Below are positions 15,871-23,953 of a stretch of DNA of 49,117 nucleotides, one piece after another. This stretch comes from Planctomycetaceae bacterium (GTDB lineage Bacteria > Planctomycetota > Planctomycetia > Planctomycetales > Planctomycetaceae), in contig WFTL01000173.1 in assembly GCA_015485495.1 (NCBI GenBank), positions 1 through 49,117 on the forward strand. The letters are read 5' to 3'. Made by a program: the position numbers and the translations under genes. The notes under the pieces are model-generated. The model saw nothing but the letters and a program-made list of their open reading frames with translations. It made no database searches and was not told where the DNA came from. The first letter of the stretch is position 1; the number at the start of each line of letters is the position of its first letter.

Positions 15871-16995
15871 TCAGGAGCGGTGCGGACCATTCTGCGCCAG
15901 CCGACAGAGAACTTCCGCACCGCGCTGCAGGATGTCATCTTCGGCGGCCAGAGAAATGCGAACGTGCGTGTCCTGTTCGCTGAACACGCTGCCGGGAATG
16001 ATGAGCAGGTTTTCCTGGATGGCTGCCGCAGTGAATTCCGAGCCGGTACCCCAGGGCGTCTTCAGGAACAGATAAAAGGCTCCCTGGCCGCCGTGAATCT
16101 GGAAATCGTTCTGGAGGGCCTTCACCATGAAATCCCGTTTGGCCCGGTATTCGTCCACCCGGGGTGACATGTCCACATCCCAGGCCGTCAGCCCGGCCCA
16201 CTGGACGGGTGTGGGCGCACACACGAAGGTGAACTGCTGCAGCTTGAGCATCTGCTGCATGATGCGGGCCGGACCATGCACGTATCCCAGCCGGTGGCCT
16301 GTCATGGAATGGGATTTGCTGAATCCATCGATGACGATCGTGCGGTCGTTCCATTCGGCCGGGCTGTGAAACGGTTCGTCGTAGCAGAAGATCCGGTAGA
16401 TCTCATCGCTGATCAGAGCGATATCGCGTTCCGCGGCCAGTTCTGCCAGAGCCCGGACTTCCGCGGCCGACGCCACGGCTCCGGTGGGATTGGCCGGGCT
16501 GTTGAACAGGATGGCTTTCGTGCGATCCGTGATGGCGGACTGCACAGCGTCGGCACAGATACGGAAATCCGGGTAGGTGGGGACGCGGACCACCCGCCCG
16601 CCGGCCAGTGTGGTCAGGTGTCGGTACATCACAAACCACGGATCGAAGACAATCACTTCGTCCCCCGGGTCGATCAGCGTGCACAGGGCCAGCATGAGAG
16701 CTCCGCTGGTCCCCGATGTCACAAAGACCTGTCTGTCGGAATGTCCGTATGTCCGATCCACGTGCTCCTGCAGTTTTGCCAGCAGGGGAGCGATGCCCTG
16801 AGTCTGACTGTACGCATTCTTTCCTGCCTGGACGGCCTCGCAGAGAGCCCGACGCACTTCGTCCGGCGTGTCGTAGTGGGGCTGACCGATGCTCAGATTG
16901 ATCGGATCGGTCATGGTGGCAGCCAGGTCGAACACGCGGCGAATGCCGCTGGCATCGATCTGATGCATGCGTTCGGCAATCCAGTGGTCGGTCAT
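15871..16995 (-). CDS. PLP-dependent class I/II aminotransferase, 374 aa
   Basis: A fold-type I aminotransferase of the aspartate aminotransferase family. Visible landmarks are INLSIGQPHYDTP (substrate carboxylate region), NSPANPTGA (N169), DEIYRIF (D197, Y200), DGFSKSHSMTGHRLGY with K227 as the PLP Schiff-base lysine, and R235 close by. These fix the enzyme class but not the substrate. Aspartate, an aromatic amino acid or LL-diaminopimelate-type chemistry are all possible. ATG 16995 is preceded by AGGAAGGAT and gives a standard length. The open frame beyond it, to 17436, is the leader. Divergent from the RRM protein gene. Confidence 0.9.
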   Translation of the reverse strand: MTDHWIAERMHQIDASGIRRVFDLAATMTDPINLSIGQPHYDTPDEVRRALCEAVQAGKNAYSQTQGIAPLLAKLQEHVDRTYGHSDRQVFVTSGTSGALMLALCTLIDPGDEVIVFDPWFVMYRHLTTLAGGRVVRVPTYPDFRICADAVQSAITDRTKAILFNSPANPTGAVASAAEVRALAELAAERDIALISDEIYRIFCYDEPFHSPAEWNDRTIVIDGFSKSHSMTGHRLGYVHGPARIMQQMLKLQQFTFVCAPTPVQWAGLTAWDVDMSPRVDEYRAKRDFMVKALQNDFQIHGGQGAFYLFLKTPWGTGSEFTAAAIQENLLIIPGSVFSEQDTHVRISLAAEDDILQRGAEVLCRLAQNGPHRS

Positions 16996-17392
16996 CGATG
17001 GAACATCCTTCCTGCGGGGGCGTGCCGGAAACCGCCTCGACCGGCACCGCCGGTGCGGACAGCACAAGAGAACAACCATCCGGAAGCTGCAAGGGAGAAA
17101 CGGACGTTTTTTCCGAGAATGCGATTTCGCGGAAAGCAGTCTGAAATCGGTCCGGACGCCGGTTTGAAATTCCACGGCGGCGGTTCTAGAGTGATGGCTG
17201 CAATGAGCGTTCGCTTTCCCGCGTGCGAACGCTGCCGGGATTTCCGAAACAAAGATTCCCCTGCCGGGCTGCGGACACCTGATTGCGCAGAAGCAGGTCG
17301 CTTCATTTCCGTCCGTTTCTCCATGATGTGTTCCAGCGGCTGTCGCTTCGGCAGCGTTTTGTGTTTTTGAGCGTTCTGGCTCGGGGAAAGTG
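16996..17392. other. Divergent intergenic region upstream of aminotransferase and RRM genes
   Basis: 397 bp with no supported gene. It must carry both promoters and the leader of the RRM gene, whose long 5' leader would be typical for small RNA-binding proteins under post-transcriptional control. I see no clear -35/-10 pair. Confidence 0.3.
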
Positions 17393-17653
17393 ATGAGTAA
17401 GAATATTTTCTGTGGAAGTCTGGCCTGGGCAACCACATCGGAAAGTCTGGAGCGGGCCTTCAGTCAGTTCGGGACCGTGACATCAGCCAAGGTCATCACG
17501 GACCGGGAAACCGGACGCTCACGCGGGTTCGGATTTGTCGAGATGGAAGACGGAGCCGACGAAGCCATTGCAGCTCTGAACGGCTCCGATCTGGATGGCC
17601 GTCAGATCGTGGTCAATGAAGCCCGTCCCCGGGAACGCCGCAGCAGCTATTGA
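17393..17653 (+). CDS. RRM-type RNA-binding protein, 86 aa
   Basis: A single RNA recognition motif protein like those of cyanobacteria and planctomycetes. RNP2 is IFCGSL (4-9) and RNP1 is RGFGFVEM (about 44-51), with the aromatic residues that stack on RNA. The C-terminus is short and basic (ARPRERRSSY) without a glycine-rich tail. It probably binds single-stranded RNA and affects mRNA stability or cold adaptation by analogy with the family. The start is ATG 17393, after GGGGAAAG, with an overlapping GTG at 17390 as an alternative. Monocistronic by position. Confidence 0.92.
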   Translation: MSKNIFCGSLAWATTSESLERAFSQFGTVTSAKVITDRETGRSRGFGFVEMEDGADEAIAALNGSDLDGRQIVVNEARPRERRSSY

Positions 17654-17823
17654 ACCGGCGCCGCAGCCGCCAGGTTTCGATGAAGCGAATTTCGCCGCAG
17701 GGCGACAGATGCCGCCGGATGTCCTCTGTCAGGCATCAGGATCTGTGTACGTGAACCCGCTGTTTTTCTGCGCGGAGCGCGTTTTTCGGCATTCTCACGG
17801 TGACTTGTTTGCCTGCCAGGTGA

Positions 17824-17848
17824 CATAATGGAACAGGATTCTGTTCCA
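17824..17848 (+). promoter_or_regulatory. CATAAT element with overlapping palindrome (possible operator)
   Basis: CATAAT (17824-17829) resembles a -10 box. Overlapping its last base is a perfect inverted repeat, TGGAACAG-GATT-CTGTTCCA (17829-17848). A dyad at the transcription start is a typical operator position. It is also able to form an 8-bp RNA hairpin. It lies 105 bp before the DUF1559 gene. TGACTT at 17801-17806 is a weak -35, 17 bases upstream. Confidence 0.35.
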
Positions 17849-17868
17849 ACTGTTGTCGCGGTTTCCGG

Positions 17869-17887
17869 CCCGGCCGATTCGGCCGGG
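17869..17887. repeat. Perfect GC-rich palindrome, 9+1+9
   Basis: CCCGGCCGA-T-TCGGCCGGG is a perfect inverted repeat around a single central base, in the leader of the DUF1559 gene. It could be a protein-binding site or a strong RNA hairpin. It is too far from a T run to be a classic terminator. Confidence 0.5.
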
Positions 17888-17952
17888 AGATCGCGGCTGC
17901 CGGGCCCCGTTTTTCGAACGCACTGTCTCATCTGTTTGTAAGGAACGTTGTG

Positions 17953-19062
17953 ATGCGAAGAGCCCGCACCCGTTCTTCCGGTGGTTTCACTCTGATCGAA
18001 CTGCTGGTCGTTCTGTTCATCATTCTCATTCTGATCTCTCTGCTGCTGCCGGCTGTGCAGAATGCCCGACGGGCCGCCCGCCGGACTCAGTGCCTGAATC
18101 ATCTCAAACAGATCGTGCTGGCGCTGCACGAATATCATGATGCGTTCCTGCTGTTTCCGCCTGGACAGATTTCTGCGGCTGTTCCGGAGCAGGTTGTCAT
18201 CAACGGGGTCACAGTCAACATCGCTGATCCTGATGAGGCGATCATCAATGTTCAGAATCAGGGATTTCACGGGACGAGCTGGATTCTCCACATTCTGCCT
18301 TATCTGGATCGGCAGAACATCTATGAACTGTGGCGCTTCGACTACAATGTCTGGGGCAATTCAGAAATCACACTGAATTTGATCGAATGGACCAATGCCG
18401 GAAACGCGCCCGCGCGCTGGGACATTCCCACTTTGTACTGCCCGGCCCGTCGCAGCGGCATGGAGCCAGGCGACAACTCACTGCGCATCGACACGGTGAC
18501 TCCACTGTTCAACAACGAATTCATCGAAGGAGGAGGCAACGACTACGTCGGATGTGCCGGTGCCGGGCTGCTCTTTTTCCAGGATCAGACCATCAATACA
18601 CGACGAGCGACATACAATCTCACTCCGGCTCAGATTGCCGACCTGGAAGCTCTGGGACTGACATCTGTCCCGATTTATCAGCGATCCGATCTGCGTGGCT
18701 GTTTTGGAGTGAACAGTTCGGTTCGGATTGAAGATATCCGGGACGGCACGACTCAGACGATTCTCATCGCGGAAGCAGAACGGTTCGAGCTGTACACAAT
18801 CAATGAGGATCTTGCGAATGTTCGGACCTTCGAGCAGTATCCGTCTGACGGCTGGGCATGGGGCGGACCGGCGACCATGTTTTCCACGTACCGGGCTCCC
18901 AACAAGCTGGAGCATTTCGAAGCAGCCGGAGGACCGCACGAAAACGGGGTTCAGGTCGGCCTGGCAGACGGATCGGCCCGGCAGATCAGTGAATCAGTGA
19001 GTCTGCAGGTCTGGCAGCGTCTCGGAAGTCGGTCGGGAGGGATTCCGGTTGAGGAGTTCTGA
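17953..19062 (+). CDS. DUF1559 prepilin-like protein, 369 aa
   Basis: A planctomycete hallmark family. The N-terminus RSSGGFTLIELLVVLF is a type IV prepilin signal, with cleavage expected between G and F and the hydrophobic helix (about 12-35) kept as an anchor or pilin-like core. The large C-terminal domain ends with the family pattern GLADGSARQISESV and LGSRSGGIPVEEF. Dozens of paralogues usually exist per genome. They are thought to be pseudopilin-like envelope or pilus-associated proteins, but the role is unproven. AAGGA precedes ATG 17953. The next gene, a zinc-ribbon membrane protein, is a frequent companion, about 200 bp downstream. Confidence 0.93.
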   Translation: MRRARTRSSGGFTLIELLVVLFIILILISLLLPAVQNARRAARRTQCLNHLKQIVLALHEYHDAFLLFPPGQISAAVPEQVVINGVTVNIADPDEAIINVQNQGFHGTSWILHILPYLDRQNIYELWRFDYNVWGNSEITLNLIEWTNAGNAPARWDIPTLYCPARRSGMEPGDNSLRIDTVTPLFNNEFIEGGGNDYVGCAGAGLLFFQDQTINTRRATYNLTPAQIADLEALGLTSVPIYQRSDLRGCFGVNSSVRIEDIRDGTTQTILIAEAERFELYTINEDLANVRTFEQYPSDGWAWGGPATMFSTYRAPNKLEHFEAAGGPHENGVQVGLADGSARQISESVSLQVWQRLGSRSGGIPVEEF

Positions 19063-19260
19063 CAGCCGACTGTTCGGACGGCTGCGTATCGGATACGGAC
19101 TCTGTCCGTGTCCCAGGACGGGGCGGTGATTCCGTTCCGACGGTCCGGGCACCATTTCTGCTGACGGCGGACGCCTGAGCCGGACGAGAAGAGAATCGGT
19201 TCTTCTGCCCCGGTTTCGGAACCTGTGCAGCAGCGCGTACCGGATACGTTGAGGTGGCGC

Positions 19261-20211
19261 ATGACGATTCGATACCAGTGCACTGCCTGTTCATCCGTAC
19301 TCAGGATCCGTGATGAAAAATCCGGGCAGGAGGCGAAGTGCCCCAGGTGCAGAACCGTTTTTCTGGTTCCTGCCCTGGAAACAGTCGATGAACGAAAACG
19401 GAACGGATCTGAAGGTGTTCACGCAGCCGATGACCTGGTGGATATGCCTCCGGAAGTGACACCTCGACCGGTGGTGGAAACAGTGGCGTCGGGAGAAGAG
19501 GACTTTGACCCTCTGCACGTCCTGAACAGCGATTCCGACAGCGGATTCGCGCGGCATTCTGCAGCAAAAAGACCGTCGATCGCTGAACTGATGCAGGAAC
19601 ATCAGGAAAAGCGAGCACGTCAGGAAGCACGGCGGGCACAGCAAAGACGACGAACGTCGAAAGCGGCTGTTGTTTCGGCCGGCGATATGGAAACTTCCGG
19701 ATCGGCCGCCGAAGCCATCACACGAACGTACGAAAAGAAACGCTCTGAGACGTCCGACACTCCGCCAATGACTCGTGAGGAGCGACGGGCAGCAGAGCAG
19801 AAAAAGGCCCTGTATCGCTTTCTGATTCGCAATGGCAGTGTTCTGCTGATTGTGGTCGTGGGTGCCTTTTTTTTTCTGCGGTGGTCACTGGCGACGGACT
19901 ATCCGGATCTGGTGCCAGTCACCGGAGAGGTTCGGTGGTCCGGTGAGTCACTGGCCGGATTCACGATCCGCTTTGTCCCGATCAGACAGCGCGGCTCCGA
20001 TACGGAACTCAAGGGAGGCCCTTCTTCCGGGAAAATTCAGACTGACGGACGTTTCACTTTGATATACAAGCCTGGAATTCCGGGGGCTCTGCCCGGGCTG
20101 CACGAAGTGAAGATTGAAGATTCATACGGACTGCCCAGACCGCTGCCCGAACGTTTTTCCCGGGTGACCGTCAAACCGGGACAGGACAACCATTTCGAAT
20201 TCGAACTGTAG
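19261..20211 (+). CDS. Zinc-ribbon, single-TM protein with a carboxypeptidase-regulatory-like domain, 316 aa
   Basis: The N-terminal zinc ribbon has C7, C10, C27 and C30 (YQCTAC and KCPRC). A charged, probably disordered and partly coiled-coil region follows (about 115-185, rich in Glu, Arg and Lys), then one TM helix (about 190-212, [14 protein letters not shown]), then an extracytoplasmic domain of about 100 residues. That domain reads [20 protein letters not shown] and continues to a [13 protein letters not shown] segment, the pattern of small beta-sandwich domains found after DUF1559 genes in planctomycetes (carboxypeptidase regulatory-like, often lipoproteins there). Here the domain is fused to a cytoplasmic zinc ribbon, giving an in-out topology. 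ATG 19261 places the ribbon at the very N-terminus. Function unknown. The hisH start lies 19 bp downstream, so it may share a transcript. Confidence 0.75.
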   Translation: MTIRYQCTACSSVLRIRDEKSGQEAKCPRCRTVFLVPALETVDERKRNGSEGVHAADDLVDMPPEVTPRPVVETVASGEEDFDPLHVLNSDSDSGFARHSAAKRPSIAELMQEHQEKRARQEARRAQQRRRTSKAAVVSAGDMETSGSAAEAITRTYEKKRSETSDTPPMTREERRAAEQKKALYRFLIRNGSVLLIVVVGAFFFLRWSLATDYPDLVPVTGEVRWSGESLAGFTIRFVPIRQRGSDTELKGGPSSGKIQTDGRFTLIYKPGIPGALPGLHEVKIEDSYGLPRPLPERFSRVTVKPGQDNHFEFEL

Positions 20212-20230
20212 CGGCGAAGACAGTATCCGC

Positions 20231-20869
20231 ATGACGATTCCGATTGCCATCATCGACTACGGTATGGGAAACCTGCGCAGCGTGCAGAAGGCGATTGAAC
20301 GCACAGGAGGCTGCGCGGAAATCGTGCGGGATGCGGCCGCCGTACAGAAAGCGGAAAAACTCATTCTTCCGGGCGTCGGTGCGTTTCGCGATGCTATGTC
20401 GGCTCTGAACGAACAGGATCTGACTGGTCCGATTCGTGATCACATCGCGGCAGATCGGCCGTTTCTGGGAATCTGCCTGGGGCTGCAGCTGCTGTTCGAT
20501 GTGTCGTTCGAAGACGGCGAACATGAAGGGCTGGGAATCGTTCCCGGAGAGGTCCGCCGGTTCGATCTGCCGCCCGAATACAAAATTCCTCACATGGGCT
20601 GGAACCGCGTGAAACCGGTTCGCCCCGTGCCTCTGCTGAACGGCTGCCCGCCGGACCCCTGGTTCTACTTCGTTCACAGCTATCATGTGGTGCCGGCCGA
20701 TGAGGGATGGACTGCGGCAACCACCGATTACGGTCGGGATTTCGTGTCGATGATCGGTCGCGGGCAGGTGGCTGCCGTGCAGTTCCATCCGGAGAAAAGC
20801 CAGTCGGCCGGAATGGCGCTGCTGAAGCAGTTCGTCCAGGGGCAGGCTGTCGCGACCACCGCGGACTGA
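20231..20869 (+). CDS. hisH: Imidazole glycerol phosphate synthase, glutaminase subunit HisH, 212 aa
   Basis: A class I glutamine amidotransferase that feeds ammonia to HisF in histidine synthesis. The catalytic triad is C82 (GICLGLQL), H186 and E188 (QFHPEKSQ). The N-terminus [14 protein letters not shown] is the HisH signature. Length is normal. hisA follows 38 bp later, while hisF is not in the window, so the his genes are only partly clustered. Confidence 0.97.
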   Translation: MTIPIAIIDYGMGNLRSVQKAIERTGGCAEIVRDAAAVQKAEKLILPGVGAFRDAMSALNEQDLTGPIRDHIAADRPFLGICLGLQLLFDVSFEDGEHEGLGIVPGEVRRFDLPPEYKIPHMGWNRVKPVRPVPLLNGCPPDPWFYFVHSYHVVPADEGWTAATTDYGRDFVSMIGRGQVAAVQFHPEKSQSAGMALLKQFVQGQAVATTAD

Positions 20870-20907
20870 TCGTGTTTTCTGATGTCTCCATGAGGTGAAC
20901 AGCATCG

Positions 20908-21648
20908 ATGCAGATTTATCCGGCCATCGATATTCGCGGCGGGCGATGCGTTCGTCTGCGACAGGGCAACTACAATGAGGAAACCGTCTTCGGTGACGAT
21001 CCGCTCGAAATGGCCCTCAGATGGAAGAATCAGGGAGCTCCCTGGCTGCATCTGGTCGACCTGGACGGTGCCCGTGCAGGTCACCCGGTCAATCACGATG
21101 TCGTGCGCAATATCGTCGAAGGCACCGGCCTGCCGTGCCAGATGGGAGGAGGCATCCGCAGCGAAGACAGCATCCGGATGGCTCTGGAAGAGCTGAAACT
21201 GGCCCGTGTCATCATCGGAACACGGGCCCTGCGCGAACCGGAATGGTTCATCGCCATGTGCCAATCCTGGCCGGGCCGGCTGGCACTGGGGCTGGATGCC
21301 CGCGATTCGATGGTGGCAACCGACGGCTGGATGAATGTGTCTCAGGTGTCTGCCATGGAACTGGCCAGGAAGTTCGTCGGTGTGCCTCTGGCAGCCGTGA
21401 TCTATACGAACATCGCCAATGACGGCATGATGCAGGGCATCGATCCGGACACACTGGATGATCTGGTGGCGCTGGCCCGGATGGGACTTCCTGTCATCGC
21501 GTCCGGCGGCGTGGCTTCCCTGGACGACATCCGCCGACTGCAGGCCATTGCAGACGATGAACCTGGACTGATCGGCGTGATCACCGGGCGTGCCATCTAC
21601 GAAGGGACCGTCGACGTGGCGGAAGCCTGCCGGCTGACCGCATCGTGA
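20908..21648 (+). CDS. hisA: ProFAR isomerase HisA, 246 aa
   Basis: A (beta/alpha)8-barrel enzyme that converts ProFAR to PRFAR in histidine synthesis. The first strand [15 protein letters not shown] holds the catalytic D8. GLDARDS near 128 supplies the second aspartate. Phosphate-binding loops are [10 protein letters not shown] and [10 protein letters not shown]. Length matches HisA. Of the HisA/HisF paralogues, the start [10 protein letters not shown] and the RLRQG segment favour HisA over HisF. It forms a unit with hisH, and queG follows 28 bp downstream. Confidence 0.96.
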   Translation: MQIYPAIDIRGGRCVRLRQGNYNEETVFGDDPLEMALRWKNQGAPWLHLVDLDGARAGHPVNHDVVRNIVEGTGLPCQMGGGIRSEDSIRMALEELKLARVIIGTRALREPEWFIAMCQSWPGRLALGLDARDSMVATDGWMNVSQVSAMELARKFVGVPLAAVIYTNIANDGMMQGIDPDTLDDLVALARMGLPVIASGGVASLDDIRRLQAIADDEPGLIGVITGRAIYEGTVDVAEACRLTAS

Positions 21649-21676
21649 GGAACGGCCCGGCAGGCAGGGGATGGTG

Positions 21677-22615
21677 ATGGGTTCGGTGTCCGAACAGGTG
21701 AAACGACAGGCCGCCCGCCTGGGATTCGATCTTGCCGGAATCGCACCGGCTGTTTCGCCACCCGGATTTCATCCGCTGCTCGAATGGCTGAATCGCGGGT
21801 ATGCGGCCGACATGGTGTGGATGGAACGTCGTCAGGACGCGTACCGACATCCCGATGGAGTGCTGCCTGGCACCCGCAGCGTGATCGTCACGGCTGTCAA
21901 TTATCACAGCGAATCCCCGGTTCCCGGCACCGCCCGCATCGCCCGATACGCCTTGAGTGGCCGGGATTATCACGATGTGCTGCGTCAGCGGCTGCAGTGC
22001 CTGGCGGAGGAACTGCGAGAGCTTCTTCCGGAAGCCCGGACGCGTGTGGTTGTCGACACTGCTCCGCTGCTGGAACGGGACTTCGCCCGTCTGGCGGGAA
22101 TCGGTTGGTTCGGCCGCAACACCATGCTGATCAGCCGCCGGCTGGGAAGCTGGTTCTTTCTGGGAGCGATCCTGACGTCCGCCGAACTGGACTACGATGA
22201 ACCCTTTTCAGCCGACTACTGCGGCACGTGCACGCGCTGTCTGGACGCGTGTCCCACGCAGGCATTTCCGGAACCCTATGTGCTCGACTCCCGTCGCTGC
22301 ATCAGTTACCACACGATCGAAAACCGCAGCGGGTCGATTCCGGATGATCTGGCCGAGCGATTCGGCGACTGGGTATTCGGCTGCGACATCTGTCAGGAAG
22401 TCTGTCCCTGGAACCGGTTTGCGCCGGAAGACAGCATCCCGGAGTTTCGTCCACGGCCGGATCTGCAGAATCTCACGGCGGACGATCTTCTCAGTCTTTC
22501 CGACGAACAGTTTTCGGAACGCTTCAGCGGAACTCCCCTGGAACGCACCGGTCTGGCAGCTCTGCAGCGCAATGCAGCAATCGTTGCCCGCAATCAGCAG
22601 CGCGTGCCGTCCTGA
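21677..22615 (+). CDS. queG: Epoxyqueuosine reductase QueG, 312 aa
   Basis: A cobalamin-dependent enzyme that makes the last step of queuosine tRNA modification. It carries a two-cluster ferredoxin-like domain: CGTCTRCLDACP and CDICQEVCPW, plus the lone cysteine in SRRCIS. The N-terminal B12-binding part has the family segments GFDLAGIAP, PGTRSVIVTAVNYH and GIGWFGRNTMLIS with the conserved catalytic aspartate in VVVDTAPLLERD. At 312 residues it lacks the C-terminal HEAT-like extension of longer QueG proteins, as many bacterial forms do. GGCAGGGG lies at good distance from ATG 21677. ATG 21671 is too close to that site. Confidence 0.94.
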   Translation: MGSVSEQVKRQAARLGFDLAGIAPAVSPPGFHPLLEWLNRGYAADMVWMERRQDAYRHPDGVLPGTRSVIVTAVNYHSESPVPGTARIARYALSGRDYHDVLRQRLQCLAEELRELLPEARTRVVVDTAPLLERDFARLAGIGWFGRNTMLISRRLGSWFFLGAILTSAELDYDEPFSADYCGTCTRCLDACPTQAFPEPYVLDSRRCISYHTIENRSGSIPDDLAERFGDWVFGCDICQEVCPWNRFAPEDSIPEFRPRPDLQNLTADDLLSLSDEQFSERFSGTPLERTGLAALQRNAAIVARNQQRVPS

Positions 22616-22706
22616 TGTGGCAGGAGCGTCGGCCCGTGTGTTCGAGGCTCCGGGGCACCCGCGGAGCTCCGGCAGGGTTCCTGTTCCGGAATTCCGGTAA
22701 CGCTGC

Positions 22707-22712
22707 CATAAT
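22707..22712 (+). promoter_or_regulatory. CATAAT -10-like element before the MscS gene
   Basis: CATAAT is 35 bases before the MscS start and would place the transcript start near 22719. The hexamer 17 bases upstream (TTCCGG) is a poor -35. Weak prediction. Confidence 0.25.
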
Positions 22713-22747
22713 CCGGCGGGCCGATTTCCACTGTCAGGGAGGACACG

Positions 22748-23656
22748 ATGGATCTGACGATGTTTCCGACTCTCCTGGCTCAGGAGGCATCACCAGGAAC
22801 CGGCGAAACGGCCGGATCGCTGCTGGAACAGTTTCGGCAGGAATACCTGTCCGCTGACCAACTGCTGGATATGGCGGCAGCGTGGGGGCCGCGGCTGCTG
22901 GCAGCCGTGGCCGTGTTCGTGGTCGGCCGCTGGTTCATCCGCATCATCATTGGAATGATCATCCGTGCGGGCCGCCGGGCCGGGACGGATGAAACCCTGC
23001 TGGGGTTTCTGCGGCACGCGGTGCATCTGCTGCTGCTGGTGATTGTCTGTATTGCTGCCCTGAGCTGTCTGGGAGTGGATACGACGTCGCTGAGCGCCGT
23101 TCTGGCGGCGGCCGGTTTCGCCGTCGGGATGGCGATGCAGGGATCGCTGGGAAACATCGCCTCGGGCGTCATGCTGGTCGTCTTCAAGCCGTTTCGAGTC
23201 GGCGACTATGTTGATCTGAGCGGTGTCGCCGGGACGGTGGTCGAGATTCAGATGTTCAGCACCGTGCTGGTCACACCGGACAACGTGCGGGTGGTCGTTC
23301 CCAATGCGAACATCACGGGATCTGCCATCAGCAACTTTTCGGCGGAAAAAAGCCGGCGCATCGATCTGACGGTCGACTGCGGATACAGCGACGACCTGAA
23401 AGCGGTCCGCGCGTTTCTGCAGGATCTGGTCGATTCGGATCCGAGAATTCTGAGGGATCCGGAACCGGTGGTGGCTGTTTCAGAACTGGCCGACAGCAGT
23501 GTGCGGTTCGTGGTGAGACCGTGGGTCGACCGAGCCGATTACTGGGCCGTTCGGTTCGATCTGACCGAACGCATCAAACTGGGCTTCGACGAACGCGGAT
23601 TCACATTTCCGTTTCCGTCTCGTGATGTGTTCATGCATCAGCCTGATGCCGCGTGA
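22748..23656 (+). CDS. MscS-family mechanosensitive ion channel, 302 aa
   Basis: A small-conductance channel that relieves osmotic downshock. Three TM helices are visible: about 45-70 (GPRLLAAVAVFVVGRWFI), 90-112 and the pore helix at about 115-150 with the Gly/Ala-rich AAAGFAVGMAMQGSLGNIAS. The pore helix is followed by FKPFRVGDYVDLSGVAGTVV, the MscS beta-domain signature, then an alpha/beta C-terminal domain. The N-terminal 40 residues are extra and possibly an exported or soluble segment. GGGAGG precedes the ATG. It is separate from queG (132 bp) and from bamA (about 300 bp). Confidence 0.94.
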   Translation: MDLTMFPTLLAQEASPGTGETAGSLLEQFRQEYLSADQLLDMAAAWGPRLLAAVAVFVVGRWFIRIIIGMIIRAGRRAGTDETLLGFLRHAVHLLLLVIVCIAALSCLGVDTTSLSAVLAAAGFAVGMAMQGSLGNIASGVMLVVFKPFRVGDYVDLSGVAGTVVEIQMFSTVLVTPDNVRVVVPNANITGSAISNFSAEKSRRIDLTVDCGYSDDLKAVRAFLQDLVDSDPRILRDPEPVVAVSELADSSVRFVVRPWVDRADYWAVRFDLTERIKLGFDERGFTFPFPSRDVFMHQPDAA

Positions 23657-23953
23657 CGGACGTCGACTTCTTCCGGAATCCAGGGAGCCTGCAGAAAATA
23701 GTGCGTTTCAGAGACTTCCGGAATGCCATCCGGCCCGACGGTCCGCGACGGTCCGCGCGTCTGGCAACTCGTATTGTGGCGTTTGACCGTTTGGGATATT
23801 GGTACACACATCCTGCCGTCGCGGCGGGATCTCACTTCCCGGCCTCTGTCCGTCTCCGCCCGTCCGGGCCTCTCTCTCAACTCTCACCATCTTTTTCTGT
23901 TCGTCACCGGCTCAGCAGGATCCGGTGATCGGGACAGCTCTCGGCGCGACGTA

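Noticed and set aside
23735-23762. Short direct repeat GACGGTCCGC x2 upstream of bamA
   Set aside because: Two copies of a 10-base GC-rich string, probably chance or slippage. No wider repeat.
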